A DNA stretch of 64,000 nt from Callorhinus ursinus (GCF_003265705.1 NW_020312785.1:130150898-130214897); one strand, 5' to 3'; positions 20,957 through 33,385 are shown, counted from the first letter of the stretch. Notes: generated from the letters alone by a model not told the origin. Made by a program: numbers and translations.

Positions 20957-21232
20957 TGTTTGCAAACTTCTGTAAAGGGACCAGATAGTAAATATTTTAG
21001 GCTCTGTGGGCCTTATGGTTTCCCTTACTCAATCCTGCCATCATAGGAGGAAAGCTGTTTTAGACCATATATAAGTGAATGAGTGCAGTCACTGAAATCT
21101 GATGTTGATATTTTCACATGTCCCAAAATTTTGTTTTGCTTTTTGTGTTTTGTTTCATGGTTTTGTTTTCATGCTCAGCTCAAAGCCTTGATTTGGCCTT
21201 AGTGGTTGTAGTTTGCCGGCCCCTGCTTTAGA
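20957..21232 (+). mobile_element. Ancient DNA-transposon-like repeat ('ggccaaatccggc' family)
   Basis: 'gcaaacttctgtaaagggac', 'cagatagtaaatattttagg', 'ctctgtgggccttatggttt', 'ttgatttggccttagtggtt' and 'gtagtttgccggcccctg' define the element, in the opposite orientation to the copies at 11952 and 26017. Confidence 0.7.
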
Positions 21233-21984
21233 TCACTAAAACAAGGCAAGGTCTCCTGCAAATCTCTGCTTACTTTGTACTCATTAACATTGCAGAAACC
21301 TTCTGCTATGCTCACGTTCTAGTAATGGTTTCCCAAGAAGAACTGGGCCCAAGGCAGGGAGAGTAGTGCTCCATCGGGTCGGACAGTCTCTTCAGCTGTG
21401 CCTCGTGGAGAAGGAAGGCGCGTCAACTCTTGAAGACACCTGGGGCGTCCTGGCTGTTGATGGTGTGAAGTCTAGGAACAAACCTTGTGCAAACCTGGGC
21501 TGTTCTGCCTTCCCAGCCAGTGGCCTTTCACCTGCTTTCACCTTCGTTTAGCCTTGTTTTAGCTCTCAACTCAGTTAGCAGAACTTAAGGGAATTGTAAG
21601 CTTTGGAGCTGCTTTTCACCATAACAGAAGGCCATAAGGCAGAAGGTGTCTTTATATTCCATTTTTATTGCTTCTCTGTGATTAAAGGGTTTGGTTTCAA
21701 ACACTTGGCAAGGATTGTTTGAACATGGATCTGCCTCAATGTAGGCAAACTCAAGTGTAAGAAACTAACAAACCCATCGACCCCCCCCATCCTTTATTCT
21801 CTACACATAGTAGACAAATCTACTGGGGCATGATAATTGAACAAAAAGAATTCTTGACAAAAGAAATAACTGTAAGCAGTCCTCAAATGTTTTCTTAAAA
21901 TCACTGAAGCTTTCTCTAAATAATATACTCCCTGAATATTGAAAATAAATCTATATTTAAAAATTAAAAGCATCCCTTCCTTGT
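21233..21984. other. No gene recognised
   Basis: About 750 bp including a locally GC-rich patch (21340-21560) with a 61-codon plus-strand frame, unrecognised. A C9 run occurs near 21780. Confidence 0.45.
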
Positions 21985-22075
21985 CTGAACTAATGTGCTG
22001 TGTGACCTTAGATAGTTTGCTTCACCTCTCTGTACCTGAGTTTAGTAAAATGAGGACCTTGAGCCATGTGGATTC
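21985..22075 (+). repeat. MIR SINE fragment (plus)
   Basis: 'gtgctgtgtgaccttagata', 'gtttgcttcacctctctgta' and 'cctgagtttagtaaaatgag' form the MIR core. Confidence 0.7.
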
Positions 22076-22149
22076 AAAGGGCTTCCTGTGTACCCTTAGA
22101 AAGATGAACTAGTAGAATATAGGGTGTAAGTAGAAGAGCATTATTTTCT

Positions 22150-22605
22150 CACCATGGTGTTAAAGGCTTAATGGTGTTCCTCCAAAACTAATACATTGGA
22201 GTCCTAATAATACATGGTACTCCTCAGTACCTCAAAATGGGACCATGTTTGGGGACCGGGCTTTTAAAAAGGCAGTTAAGTTTAAGTGAAATCACATGCA
22301 TGTGCCCTAACCCAGGTGACAGTATTTGGAGAGAGGCCCTCAAAGAGAGGATTAAATGAGACCAATAGGGTGGAGTCCTACTCCAATAAGATCTTACTAG
22401 CTACTAGGGATGCTCTAGGACCCGGTGAAGGCCGTGTTAGGATACAGCAAGAACAGCTACTTGCAAGCCAAGGGGAGTGACCTCAGGGAGAAACCAGACC
22501 CGCTAACACCTTGGTATTCTAGCCTCTAGAACTGTGAGAATTAAATCTCTTAAGTTGCCCAGTCTGTGGTATTTTGTTAGGACAGCCTCAGCATGCTAAT
22601 ATCCG
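22150..22605 (+). mobile_element. MLT1-type solo LTR (ERVL-MaLR)
   Basis: An old endogenous-retrovirus-like LTR, plus orientation. Key landmarks are 'ctaatacattggagtcctaa', 'gtgacagtatttggagagag', 'gtggagtcctactccaataa', 'ccttggtattctagcctcta', 'gaactgtgagaattaaatct', 'cagtctgtggtattttgtta' and 'acagcctcagcatgctaata'. No internal gag/pol-like sequence is attached, so it looks like a solo LTR. The left end is diverged. Confidence 0.75.
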
Positions 22606-23418
22606 TGGTGTTGCAAAGGATGTGTGTAGGGGCACCATCCCTGAGCTGACCTCATGAAGCAGAGAAATAGTGTGAACTTCGTACTCTCCCAGTTCCTTGC
22701 TCCACCTCACTCATGGTCTGGGGTACAGAGTGGGGTTGGATTTGAAAGCTGAGGTGATTGGATTGTGTGGACCTTACCGGCATTCTTTGGGGGAAAATGC
22801 TCAGGGTTCTGGCTATCAATAAAAGATACAATCTTAATCTGTTGTGAGTATATTTTTCATATGTCTTAGAATTCCAAGTTAAACTTATTTCTATTGGCCA
22901 AATAGCTATTTCATACCATTACTGATCTAGAGAAGCAGTTCCCAGATGTCTTAGTCTCTTTCATACTCTTCAAAGAGGACCTCAAAGCTCTTTTATATGT
23001 GGAATACGGCCATAGATACTTACCATATTAGAAACAAGACTGAGAAATTTGCCTATTGCTTCATTTAGAATAAGCCTATTAAGTTAATGTAAAATTTTTT
23101 TGGAAAAAGGATTTTTCCCAAAGCATGACATTTTTTCCACATCTTTGTAAGTTTTAGTGTCTGGCTTAGTAGAAGGTAGCTGGGTTTGCCTATCTGCTTC
23201 TGCCTTCAAGCTGTTGCAATGTCCTTATACCAGGTTCCAGAAGACTCCAGTATACACAAAAGCATGAGAAAGGCAAGTGCCACCCTAGTATTAGGAGGAA
23301 AGTATTTAAGATTTCATGGATGTCCTGAGCAGCCCCATCGGACTTGCTAGATCAGTTTGAGAACCTCTGGTATGGCAGGAGAGCAAGAAAAAGATGGTTT
23401 ATGGTTTCTCTAGGAAAA
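22606..23418. other. No gene recognised
   Basis: Unique-looking sequence. The stretch 22940-23160 may be a diverged DNA transposon (T-rich ending), but I could not assign it. Confidence 0.5.
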
Positions 23419-23617
23419 CTTGATTGCTGGGCACCTGGGTGGCTCAGTCGGGTAAGTGTCTGCCTTTAGCTCAGGTTATGATCCCGGAGTCCCAGGATCG
23501 AGCCCCGTGTTGGGCTCCCTGCTCAGTGGGGAGTCTGCTGCTCCCTCTGACCTTCCTCCCTCTGGTGCTCTCTCTCTCAAATAAAGCTTTAGTAAAAAAA
23601 AAATAATCCTTGATTGC
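23419..23617 (+). mobile_element. CAN SINE with 9-bp target-site duplication
   Basis: SINE body is 23428-23608: 'gcacctgggtggctcagtcg', 'tcaggttatgatcccggagt', 'gtgttgggctccctgctcag', then 'ctctctctctcaaataaagc'. 'cttgattgc' flanks it at 23419-23427 and 23609-23617. Confidence 0.9.
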
Positions 23618-24385
23618 CTGCTCTGTTGACCAGTCACAGACTTCTCCCCCTGTTTGCCTTTTTAAAACTGTGACCTAAAAAATGGTTGTCAAGTGAACAC
23701 TTTTAAAAATGTAAGTGAACAACTCAAAATTAGCCCTACTACCTATGTAGGTCACAGACGGCCCTGCACAACTTAAAGGTATGGCTGAAAAGAAGAGAAA
23801 TGAAGGTGAAGAAGAACTGGTGCTTATGACCCACAAGGCCTATAAGACGTGGCGGGGTTTTTTGTTTGTTTGGTTTTTGCATTTGATATAGACGTGCACT
23901 TACCTATTCAAAGGATCTGTTTCCAGCAGTCACGTGTTTGAGGGCTACTAAAGACTGCAGGGTTTAAAAAATCTAAGGCAGAGAATTAGAGCGGTATAGC
24001 TTTTCATCTTATGAATGAGAAAATGAATGTCCAGATAGGCTAGGTGCATTGCTCAGGATTATCCAACGAAGAAATCCAGCACTTGCAATAGGAAAGACCT
24101 TGTTTTTACATGCTACTGTGTTACACCTGTACTGTGGTCCTCGGCCAACTTAGCATTTCAAGCTGAAGGTAAGTGTGAACTAAATCATAGAATATAGATT
24201 CCAAGGATGATTGTTCAGCTGTGTAACGATTCCTGAAGGCTGCAGTCAAGTGAGAAAAATACTAGGACTTCAGTGGATTCGGGGCCAACTTTGAAGTGTT
24301 GGGAGGGATTGGATGGGAACAGATTAACCAGAGTGGAAGGAAGAATTTGGGAAAAGGCACCGGGGCAGGTGGCCAGAAAGAACAG
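23618..24385. other. No gene recognised
   Basis: About 770 bp of unique-looking DNA without a frame over 60 codons that is not partly inside the next SINE. Confidence 0.5.
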
Positions 24386-24390
24386 CCTTG

Positions 24391-24589
24391 TGGGACACTG
24401 GGGTGGCTCAGGTGGTGGAGCGTCTGCCTCTGCCTCTGGCTTAGGTCATGATCTCAGGGTCCTGGGATCGAGCCCCACATCGGGCTCCCTGCTCAAGCGG
24501 AGAGTCTGCTTCTCCCTCTGCCTCTACCCCTCCCCCTGCTCGTGCTTGCTCATGTGAGCTCTCTCTCTCAAATAAAATCTTAAAAAACA
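24391..24589 (+). mobile_element. CAN SINE (plus)
   Basis: 'ggacactggggtggctcagg', 'taggtcatgatctcagggtc', 'ccacatcgggctccctgctc', CT-rich block and 'ctctctctcaaataaaatct'. The overlapping frames 24273-24557 (+), 24441-24722 (-) and 24524-24808 (-) are SINE shadows. Confidence 0.92.
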
Positions 24590-26015
24590 ATAACTTGTGA
24601 ACCTTGGAGGTGGTATGGGGGTGGTGTGTGGCGGCAAGGAGGGAGGTTGTTGAGGAATAAGGAGCAAGGAGGCTGATGGATGGGGTGTGGCAGTTGCACC
24701 CGCTCTGAATCCAAGCTTCCATTTGTGAGGTGCCTCATCTAACAGGGGTGGCAGACAAGTGGCTCGCCCCCGGAGTTTCACAAGGATTCCACCCAAGATT
24801 TTGGTCATTTAACTTCATTGATGAACCAGCTGAGCTAACCAGCCACAGATGTTTTGTTTATAACCGGAGGAATTCATGTGAGGTTGGTGATGACATTTCC
24901 CTGTCTATAAAATGCTGATAGTTAAACAGTGATACTGTGTGCAGCACTTGGAATCTCTGTCTTGAGAGGCAGTTCTTAAGTGTAATGGTTTAATGGTCAT
25001 TTAGCGTGATGGGCCTTTGGAGTGTAATATCATTTGCCTGCCAGTTAAAATGAACGCTTCTCCATGGGAAGTCAAAGATCATGTCAGCATAACTTGGGTT
25101 AGGTGAAGGAGCGCATCAAGATGTGAATGCTAAAATAGAGAATAGGGAATAAAAATCTCTTGTATGCCTAGCGTGTTCATAAATCCAGTGTAATTAAAGA
25201 ACACCACTAATTCCTACTAAATGGGAAATACACTCTGAATTGGTGAGAAGTTTGACTTATTCCTGTCCCCAGTCTTAATCCTTTTCTAATCTAATTTGTT
25301 GATAAGGTTGAGGTTACCTCAGTAAAGAAGCTGAACGTCTTGCCAACGCCGAAGCTTCAGTGTCCCTACTCTTCTAGCTGGGGTGGACAGAGGAGGTGAG
25401 ATTCCTGCTGTTCAGGGCCAGTCCCGCATCCTCAGGCTCTCGGTGGGACCTCTTTCCAGTTCAAGAACCTCATTCCCTCAGTTGACTATTCTTTGTCCTA
25501 TTCTCTTCAATCAATGTCTACCCACGGACTATGTCCTTTCCCCCTCACATAGAAAGAAAAGTTCTCTCACTCTTTGGACATACTCATTTCCCCCCCTCTA
25601 CATAACTTGGAGGTATGCACACAGTCACGGACGCCCGGATGGATCCTGTGGTAGCTGCTCTTCTATCCTTGTAGCACTGCGGGGGCTGGACTGATCACAA
25701 CCACGTTCTTGGCTCTGTTGCCAGGCTCACCATCTTTCTTGGTGTTTGCTCTGTCTGGGATTGGTGGTCTGCCCTCCTTGCTCATGCCCCACACTCCATG
25801 GGCATCATGGGTGGTGTCACCTGCCCCCACCTTTTCATAAGCATCTTACCCTGCCTTTAAATCTATACCTTCAGCCCTGCTCTTTCCTTTAAGCTCCAGA
25901 GCCAGATACTCAACTGATAATTGTCCATGTCTACCTCAAACCCACCATCTCGAAGCCAGACTTCAACATTGTCTTCCCTTACTACCAGTCCCAGCTGCTG
26001 TGCTCAGCATCCTGG
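24590..26015. other. No gene recognised
   Basis: About 1.4 kb. The part 25380-25990 is pyrimidine-rich with mixed L2-like flavour ('cctcattccctcagttgact'), but I could not confirm a family. The plus-strand frame 25383-25694 (103 codons) is unrecognised. Confidence 0.45.
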
Positions 26016-26016
26016 A

Positions 26017-26187
26017 GCAGGGGTCCATGAGCTAGAGCCAGGTGGCCAAATCCAGCTGGTACCTAGTTCTATAAATGATTTATTGGAACATACCCATTTT
26101 TTTTTTTTTTACCTTTTCAAGGACCAAGTGTCCAGAAAAACATATTTAAATCTGACCCTTTACAGAAGGAGTCTGCCAACTCCCGTC
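26017..26187 (-). mobile_element. Ancient DNA-transposon-like repeat ('ggccaaatccggc' family)
   Basis: 'gcaggggtccatgagctaga', 'ggtggccaaatccagctggt', 'atttattggaacataccc' and 'tgaccctttacagaaggagt' then 'ctgccaactcccgtccc' give both ends. A T15 run lies inside at about 26098. The frame 25921-26325 (134 codons) crosses it and the next MITE, so it is not a gene. Confidence 0.7.
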
Positions 26188-26189
26188 CC

Positions 26190-26335
26190 AGAGTGGCAAA
26201 ATCATCCGAAGGGCTTGATAAAACCCTTAGGTGGGTACCATCTCCAGAGTTGTTTATTCAGAGACTGGGGAATTGGCATTTCTAACAAGTTCCCAGGTAT
26301 CGCTGGCCCAGGAGCCACACTTTGAACAGACTCCG
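26190..26335. mobile_element. MER5A-type hAT MITE
   Basis: 'aatcatccgaagggcttgat', 'gcatttctaacaagttccca', 'ggtatcgctggcccaggagc' and 'cacactttgaacagactccg' follow MER5A order. It directly abuts the preceding repeat. Confidence 0.75.
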
Positions 26336-26554
26336 AGAACAGTGTTCTCAATTACATTGTCATTCACTTCGACCTCCCAAATGAGTTTGAATTTCTCCTC
26401 TCCATCAAATCTACTCACTGAAACAATTTTTCAGAAATACACATTTGTCTATAACGTGACAAGTTCCCTGGGACTGCCTCTTACCTACAGGTGGGTTTCA
26501 ACACCTTGAACAAGGTATGCCTCCCAGTAAAAGGAGGAAAGAAGCTACAGTAGT

Positions 26555-26765
26555 TAGCCTGAGCTGTCTTTATTTTCTATCAAGTGCATGACAGCATTAA
26601 CTCGTGGAATCCTCACAATGACCCAGTGTGCTAGGAACTTTTATTAATTGCATTTTCCAGATGAGCAGACTGAGATTCAGTGACAAGGTCCTGGGGCAGG
26701 CAGGTAGTAGAATCAGAATTCGAACCCAAGCAGTCTGGCTGAAGAGCCTATGCTGCACTGAATCT
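26555..26765 (-). repeat. MIR SINE (minus)
   Basis: 'ggaatcctcacaatgaccca', 'cattttccagatgagcagac', 'tgagattcagtgacaaggtc' and 'ttcgaacccaagcagtctgg' are the reverse-complement MIR landmarks. Nearly full length. Confidence 0.88.
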
Positions 26766-29684
26766 CTTTATAGCCCCTCACTCAACCCCCTGCCCTGACC
26801 TTAGTTTTGTTACCTTAATAGATAAAACTGGAAACCTAGATACATTCTCCTGCACTGATTGTTCCTGTACAACTATAAAACCAAAGTGAATACAAAGACA
26901 CAATTCCAATAAAATCTAAGTTAACGTTAAATTGATGTTTCACATGATGCTGAATATTTTACTGAATATTAATTGTCTTTTGCAACATGAATTGGTATCT
27001 GTTTGCTACAGAGGTTCTTGTGAGTTCAACCTAACCACAGCCTGAGGCATGTTCTGTTATTACATTTCTTTTTCAAACTCCTCTGAAACCATTTTTACAC
27101 AATAATATAATTTGCCTGAATGTGTCATACAAATATTACATTGACCTCATTTCCCCTCATTAAACTTTCTAGATAGTGAGACTTGCCACCCACACCAGCA
27201 AAAGGAAAGCGTTGGCTCTGAATCCCATAGGGGATCTGTGTTTTCAGATGGTTAGCCACAGACCCTCCTTTGAGCAACCCTGAAGTGTAGTTCCTAGGCT
27301 GATACCCAAAGCCCTTCACACTGGATCCTAGAACACCCCTCCTGACTTCCTCTCACTACTTTCTTGTCCTTTAAATTTCCTCAGAACTAAGTTGCCTGTA
27401 AGTTGAGGTGGTCAGTGACTTGCTTCATTCCTTCAGGTCTTAGTAGGAACTCTTCTCTGAAGGACTCCTCCAGCCCTCAAGCTCACCCCTCACATCCACT
27501 GTCCTCCTGAGCCCTATTCATCCTTAAAAATTCCGCTTGAGCACAGACCTCTTATAAACCATCAAAATGACCTGTGTGTAGTGAAACCAAGGACTCCATA
27601 ATGCCCGGCAATGTCCTTGTGAGCAGCCTCCTGTCCTATACCATGGCTTGAGGTGAGCGACACAATGTCCTAGCAAGGTTTAAGAACTAGGCTTTGTGAG
27701 GAAAGGGGGGAACACTTAAAAAGCCAGGAGCATCCAGAGAAGGGGTTTTGTGGGGCTACTAACTTCCCCTCATCCTCCAAGCTGTGCTGCTGGCCTCACA
27801 CAATGGGTTTAGGTTCCAAATGCAGTTTCCCTTCCTTTTTCAGGGAAAGCTTGTGGGAGCATCTTTCTCAGTGGAGGAATAATCATACATGCTTGGCAGC
27901 AGGCAGACTGGATTTTGGAGTAGCAGCTATTCATAGGGTAGTCTTGGGAAGCCAGTTGCCCAGCACCTGGATACCTTAAAACCCATGGGAACTTGCTTAT
28001 CCCTCCTGTGGGAGGAAGGGAGCATGCCGAGTTCAGGTCATAGGTCCCAGTGGAGGCTGACTTTGGGTGCAGTCCCTCTAAATGGCTAAAGGCGGACCTG
28101 GCTCGACATCCCAGGCAACTCGGAATTAGAGCTCACGTCATTTTCAGATCTGCTTGCTCACTTCTCTGCCCTCGTTGTGTTCTGGTCCTGTCGGGTCTTC
28201 AGTGGCCCATTCAGTTGAAAAATCAACTTGTACAAAACGTACAAAAATAACAAAAGAATGTGTAGAGGCTTGAGATTTTTCCATTGACTGCCATTGAAAT
28301 CAAATGGAACACCAGGCAGATTTCCAAGTCAAGTGTCAAATAATAATTCCCCACTGAGAGCAAAGTAGTCCCGGTGAGATTATAGGTGCCTATTGAAGTG
28401 ATCGGAGATTGACAACTCATCTCTACTGAGGAAAGTGCAATTCTGTATCTCTGGATGGGTTATACAGAAAATAGGGCTTGATATGTGTGTTGCAAGAACT
28501 ATCAGATTAAAATAATTTCGCTGGGCCATGTTAGCACTGAAAATTCAATTTTTTCAAAGCTGATTCAGTAACAGTATAAAATGCATGTGTTACGTGTGGG
28601 TGTTAGCCTCTTTTAAAATATATCCTGATACTGCCTGGATGTAGAAAATCAAGGTTTTTGAAATCAAAATAATTCATTTAATACACAAGAATAGAACACA
28701 CTTCAGAAACACATCTATAACAAATGATAGCATACTAAGTGTTGAATCCACTTTTAAGGCTTTTGAAAAGTAAAGCACTGTCAAAATACTTCATACGTTA
28801 ATACCATCTGTGGCTACTTTCCATTTTTGTCTCTGAAGCAAGAAATCAACACTCTGTCTCCCTTTTGTCCAAAAAACTCTGAGTAATACTTAATACAGTA
28901 CAGTCCTTTATTCACTTAAGTAGATCTTTTAAATGCCTTACAGTGAATGTATACTTAAAATCACTGATTGCAATTGTTTGCATGTCATTTTTTCATAATA
29001 TTAAGTTGGCTTATAAACCTGATCAACTTTGTCATTTGTGTGCATTATTTTTATACACTGGAAAAATCTAACATGAGGCACAGAGTGTATGTATATATAG
29101 AGTTCAGAATATATGGCTCTTACACAAATATGAAACTAACTAAAACCAACTAAAATAATGCTTTATGATCCTTATAAAATTTAGTTTAACACTTCTTTTA
29201 AATAGATAATTATAACATGCTCTAAATGAAAATTTTGGAAAAGGGAAAAAATAAAGATGAATCACTCAAAAAAGATTCCAGTTTTCTAGAATGTACCCAT
29301 GCAGGTTAATGTTTTCTCTCTAAATGAGCATTGCATAAGTCAACAGTTCTTTAAGCAATAACCTGTTGTCTGTCATTAAATATCAGAAATTGTTTTTTTT
29401 CATGTCTAGATAATTGTCTATCGTATGGATGCATGATAGTGTATAATAATTATTCCTTTTGGTAGACATAAAAATATTTTTGTATCTTAGGAAAAACAAA
29501 AAACATAATGTTTGTTTATCATGATTATTCCTTTAGGATGGCTTCTTAGAATTGGCACTATGAGATACACTAAGTCAAAAGGGGAGCTTCATTCATATTG
29601 ACGAAGTGTTTTTTCAGAGAAGGTAGATGAATTTACATTGCTATCAGTGTTTTAAATTATTCAGTTTACTACTTTGCCAGTATA
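26766..29684. other. Long repeat-poor stretch, no gene
   Basis: About 2.9 kb. No frame over 66 codons. 28500-29500 is very AT-rich, and 27430-27560 has a faint L2-like look ('cattccttcaggtcttagta'). No promoter or exon signal that I can support. Confidence 0.5.
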
Positions 29685-29920
29685 AGATTTTATAATTTTA
29701 ATTAAAAAAATTTTTTTAAAGAGTTTATTTATTTATTTGACAGAGAGAGAGATAGTGAGAGCAGGAACACAGCAGGGGGGGTGGGAGAGGGAGAAACAGG
29801 CCTCCTGCCGAGCAGGGAGCCCGATGCGGGGCTCGATCCCAGGACCCTGGGATCATGACCTGAGCCGAAGGCAGACGCTTAACGACTGAGCCACCCAGGT
29901 GCCCCAGATTTTATAATTTT
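29685..29920 (-). mobile_element. Young CAN SINE with 15-bp target-site duplication
   Basis: SINE body is 29700-29905, minus strand, ending 'gccacccaggtgcccc'. 'agattttataatttt' is perfect at 29685-29699 and 29906-29920. The interior 'gggtgggagagggagaaaca' belongs to the 20158/60568 subfamily. Confidence 0.95.
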
Positions 29921-30039
29921 TAAAAAAGTACCATTTGGTAAGCCATCTTTGCCTTCTGCTGTGAGATACTTTGTCATTCTTACTATTCCTGCTTTCTGTA
30001 TTTGGTTCCCTAGTTGCATCTGTTGAGTCCTTAATTATT

Positions 30040-30560
30040 ATAATTTTATAACCTTTAACAATTGAGGGAGTCAATCCCTCTATTGTTCTTTTTGTTATTT
30101 TCAGAATTTTTGTCATTAGTCAAACCTGCCTACTTTTTCTTATTTGAAGGTTTGATTCAAATATGAATAGTTCGGGGAGACTTGTTATTGTGGTATTGTT
30201 TCTCCAACCCAGAGTGGATTGGCCTTTCTATTTACCTCTATAGTTGTCCATATATATATATATATTTTTCATCTTGGAAACCTGGTGACTCTCCCAAGAT
30301 GGGCCTTATTGGTGATCACTTATTCCTTATCTTCCCTGCTGCCTGCTAGGACATGGTATAGACCCTTTCCATGAATGGGTTTGAACTTCCTTTATTTCAG
30401 AGAAAAATTTGTGACTATTTTTGTTACTCATTTTATTAAGAATAGGTTTATAATTTTAATAATCTATTAGAATATATTTGCATTTCTTGTGTAACCTGAA
30501 TTCGATTTAGAGATCAGTAATTTTTTCTCCATTTGAATATGTAAATTTCATTTTGCTGTT
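30040..30560 (-). mobile_element. Eroded L1 ORF2 region (minus), tentative
   Basis: 'tcagaatttttgtcattagt', 'ttcggggagacttgttattg' and 'ttctccaacccagagtggat' resemble the antisense of the L1 ORF2 C-terminal part. The frame is destroyed. An AT run interrupts it at 30249-30268. Later pieces continue from about 31430. Confidence 0.5.
30249..30268. repeat. (AT)n run
   Basis: Short pure AT dinucleotide run followed by TTTTTC. Confidence 0.85.
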
Positions 30561-30569
30561 TCTCTGGCC

Positions 30570-31195
30570 TGTTTTACACCTATACAGATTCTCACCACCT
30601 CCACTGCTGTTACCCTAGTCTGATCCACTGCCCTCTCTTGCCTCCTAATGGGACTCCGCTTTGTACACTTGCCCTTCTACCAACTAGTTTCCACTTAGCC
30701 ATTGGTGTTTGAGTAATGTAGGTCCTGACATTCTTCAAAGTCCTGGAATGGTTCCCCATTTAACTTGGATGAAAGCCAGGATCCTTACAGTGGCCTACAA
30801 AGACCTACAGACTTTCTATTGCCCTTCACCTTCCCATAACATAACACGTTACCTTTCTGACCTCCTCTGCTAGCAGCATTATTTGCCTTGCACTCTGTCC
30901 CCGAGTCCCATGGACGTACTTTAACCACAGAAGTTACACTCCTGCCTTGCAGCCTTTTCCTTACCTCTTCCTTCTACCTGGAATGCTGTTTCAACCAAGG
31001 ATCCACATAGCTAATGCCCACATGCCCTTCAAGCTCTGGCTCAAATCTCACCTTCTCTGTAAAGACACTCTACTCTATTGAATGAACAGCCCTTCCCTCC
31101 CTGCCCGCTTCCTCTCCTACACCCTGCTCCGCCTTCTGCCATAGCTCCTACTCAGGAGCTTTCTGCTTCAGAGCTTTCTTTGTGAAATTTATTAG
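30570..31195 (+). mobile_element. L2 LINE, 3' region (plus)
   Basis: 'accacctccactgctgttac', 'ccactgccctctcttgcctc', 'atccttacagtggcctacaa', 'ctgacctcctctgctagcag', 'cttctacctggaatgctgtt', 'ccttcaagctctggctcaaa' and 'tctcaccttctctgtaaaga' follow the L2-type consensus. Eroded and non-coding. Confidence 0.7.
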
Positions 31196-31412
31196 GAGCA
31201 AACCTTCTCTAAGGGCCAGGTGTAAAGTTTTCTGCTTTGTGGACTCTAATGGTCTCTGTAACAGCTATTCAGCTTTGCCCTTCTAGCATAAAAGCTGTCA
31301 CAGCAGAGAAAACAGGTTTTATTATTATTATTTTTTAAAGTAGCTGTATTCCAGTAAAACTTTATTTACAAAAACAGATGCCAGGCCACATTTGGCCCAT
31401 CGGTCATTTTTA
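31195..31412 (+). mobile_element. Ancient DNA-transposon-like repeat ('ggccaaatccggc' family)
   Basis: 'ctctaagggccaggtgtaaa', 'ccagtaaaactttatttaca', 'aaaacagatgccaggccaca' and 'tttggcccatcgg' match the copies at 11952, 20957 and 26017. Confidence 0.65.
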
Positions 31413-31429
31413 TTTACTATTTTGCATTG

Positions 31430-33060
31430 TATTACATTTGTCTTTTTCTAGGTTAATAGTATCTTGCATGAATGATTAGCTTATAAAACCATTTGGGCCT
31501 GGCATTTTCTTGATGGAAATATTTTTCTGTTTCATTAATGGTTTTAGGAACTTTCTGGTATTCCAGTTCTTTTTGAGTCCGTATTACTTATATTTAAATT
31601 GTTCACAATTTTCTTTTTAGTCTCTCTACCTCTGGTCATGTCTTTTATTCTAAATATTAATATAGTCCTTCTCTTGATTATTCATGTCAGAGATTTTACT
31701 ATTTTTAGTCTTTTCAGAGGATCAAAGGGATTTTATTACTTTCTGTAGTATGGTTTTCTAATTTGTCATTTTCTGTTCTTATTTTTAATACTTTATTCTT
31801 TGAGCTTACTATTTTTTGAATAATTAGCTCATTAATTATCAGCTTCTTCCCCCCCTAGAATTTATAGCTATCATCTTCCCTCAAACAAGTTATTTTACTT
31901 CATCTTACATGATTTGATATGTGGTATTAACATTTTTGCTTAGCCTTTGTTTTGTTTTGTTTTTTGACACTTGAGTAAAGTATGTTTCTAAGTGTTATTT
32001 AAAAAAAATTATTAACACTTAACTTTTTTTTTTTTTTTTTTTTTTTTACCAGAGACTAGAGTGATAAGGAAATACTGACTTCTTGAAATTAGTTGAGGCT
32101 TTATGGACTAGCATGCAGTTCAACTTTATAGTCTTTTGTGTTTATGTAAATATGTTTCATGCTGGAAGTGTTCATTGAATTAAGCCTACCAATTGTATTC
32201 CTCATTACTGATTCTTTTCACTTGCTAATCTGTTAGTTACTAAGGCAGACTTGTTGGAATATTCCAGGATGATAGTGGATTTTTTAAATTTTTGTTGACA
32301 TAGTTGTATTCAGATGTCCTTGAAATACTTCAAAGTCATGTTAATAGGAGCAGATAAGTTTACAACTTGTGTTATCTGCCTGATACATTGACTGTTAACG
32401 TTTTGCTGTGATGCTCCTTATGGCTAGCAGTACTTATGAAGTCTATTAACATGTCCATATACATCACTTTGATTAGAGTTTGATGCATTTTTCTGCCTTT
32501 ATGCTTTTGATCTTATTTTGCTCCTTTTATATTAGGTGATTTTAGGGGTAAATGTCATAAAACTGGATTTGGGATTTTTTTTTATGACAGTCTTGATCTT
32601 AAACTTTAGTTCATTTCTATTGATGGCAATTACTATAAAATTTCTAGCATGTTTTAGATTTGTCTTCATCTTTTTTCCATCTTTGTTAAAATTTTCTCAT
32701 TACGTTTTTTTGCTGTACTCCACGAGAAGATCTACTCATTGCCCTCCTCTTAGTGATTCCTTTAGAAATGAATAATTATACTAATAAATCAAAATCTAAT
32801 GGTAATGAAAATCTTTACCTCTTCACAAACAATATACAAACCCTCAAATGCTTTAACAGGAATAAATGTCTTCCCAGTTGGTATTCTTTTTTTATATAGG
32901 ATTTTAATGCTATCTTATTTATTCTAATCCCACAAACTTAACTAACCTCCTTTCTTCTTTCTTCTCTTTCTACGTACATGTAAGTACTTTCTTCCATTTT
33001 AGATTTCCTTTAGAATCCTTTTCCTTCTTGATGTACATTGTTTTGCAGGTGTCTGGTGAA
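31430..33060 (-). mobile_element. Eroded L1 ORF2/5' region (minus), tentative
   Basis: 'accatttgggcctggcattt', 'ggttttaggaactttctggt', 'gaggatcaaagggattttat', 'ctttgagcttactatttttt' and, near the right end, 'gtttaaaatttt'-like and 'gcaggtgtctggtgaaggct' text resemble antisense L1. Highly diverged; parts of this span may be unrelated AT-rich DNA. Confidence 0.4.
32024..32047. repeat. Poly(T) run, 24 bases
   Basis: Pure T24 between 'attaacacttaac' and 'accagagactag'. It might be the reversed tail of an old retroinsert, but no body sequence is recognisable next to it. Confidence 0.9.
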
Positions 33061-33189
33061 GGCTGCGTTGGCTGCCCGAGTTGGTTTCAGATCTAGGAAC
33101 CTTGGGTTGTGGGCAGGGTCAGATCCAGACATCGGCCAGTCACTTAGCCTGCAGGCTTAGGCCGTCTTTAAGTGATGGAGTCTGCAAAG

Positions 33190-33385
33190 TGAGCATGCTG
33201 GTTCTGGGCTCAGGTTTCCTAGGATTACAACTGTGCTATCTTGAGCAGGTTCCTCCTATGCTTTAAGTTTCAGTTATTTTGTCCTTATAGTAGGGATAAT
33301 GGCGGTACTCATCCACAGGTTATTGTGAGGGTGGAGTAAGTTAATGCATTCAAAGTACTCAGATCACTACTCTGGCTAGTGTGAA
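33190..33385 (+). repeat. MIR SINE (plus)
   Basis: 'ctgtgctatcttgagcaggt', 'tagtagggataatggcggta', 'cacaggttattgtgagggtg' and 'gagtaagttaatgcattcaa' are MIR landmarks. Confidence 0.8.

Noticed and set aside
22150..22605. Possible provirus
   Set aside because: Only one MLT1-type LTR is visible, with no second LTR and no internal retroviral sequence in the window.
25921..26325. 134-codon plus-strand frame
   Set aside because: Runs through two unrelated ancient repeats and a T15 tract.
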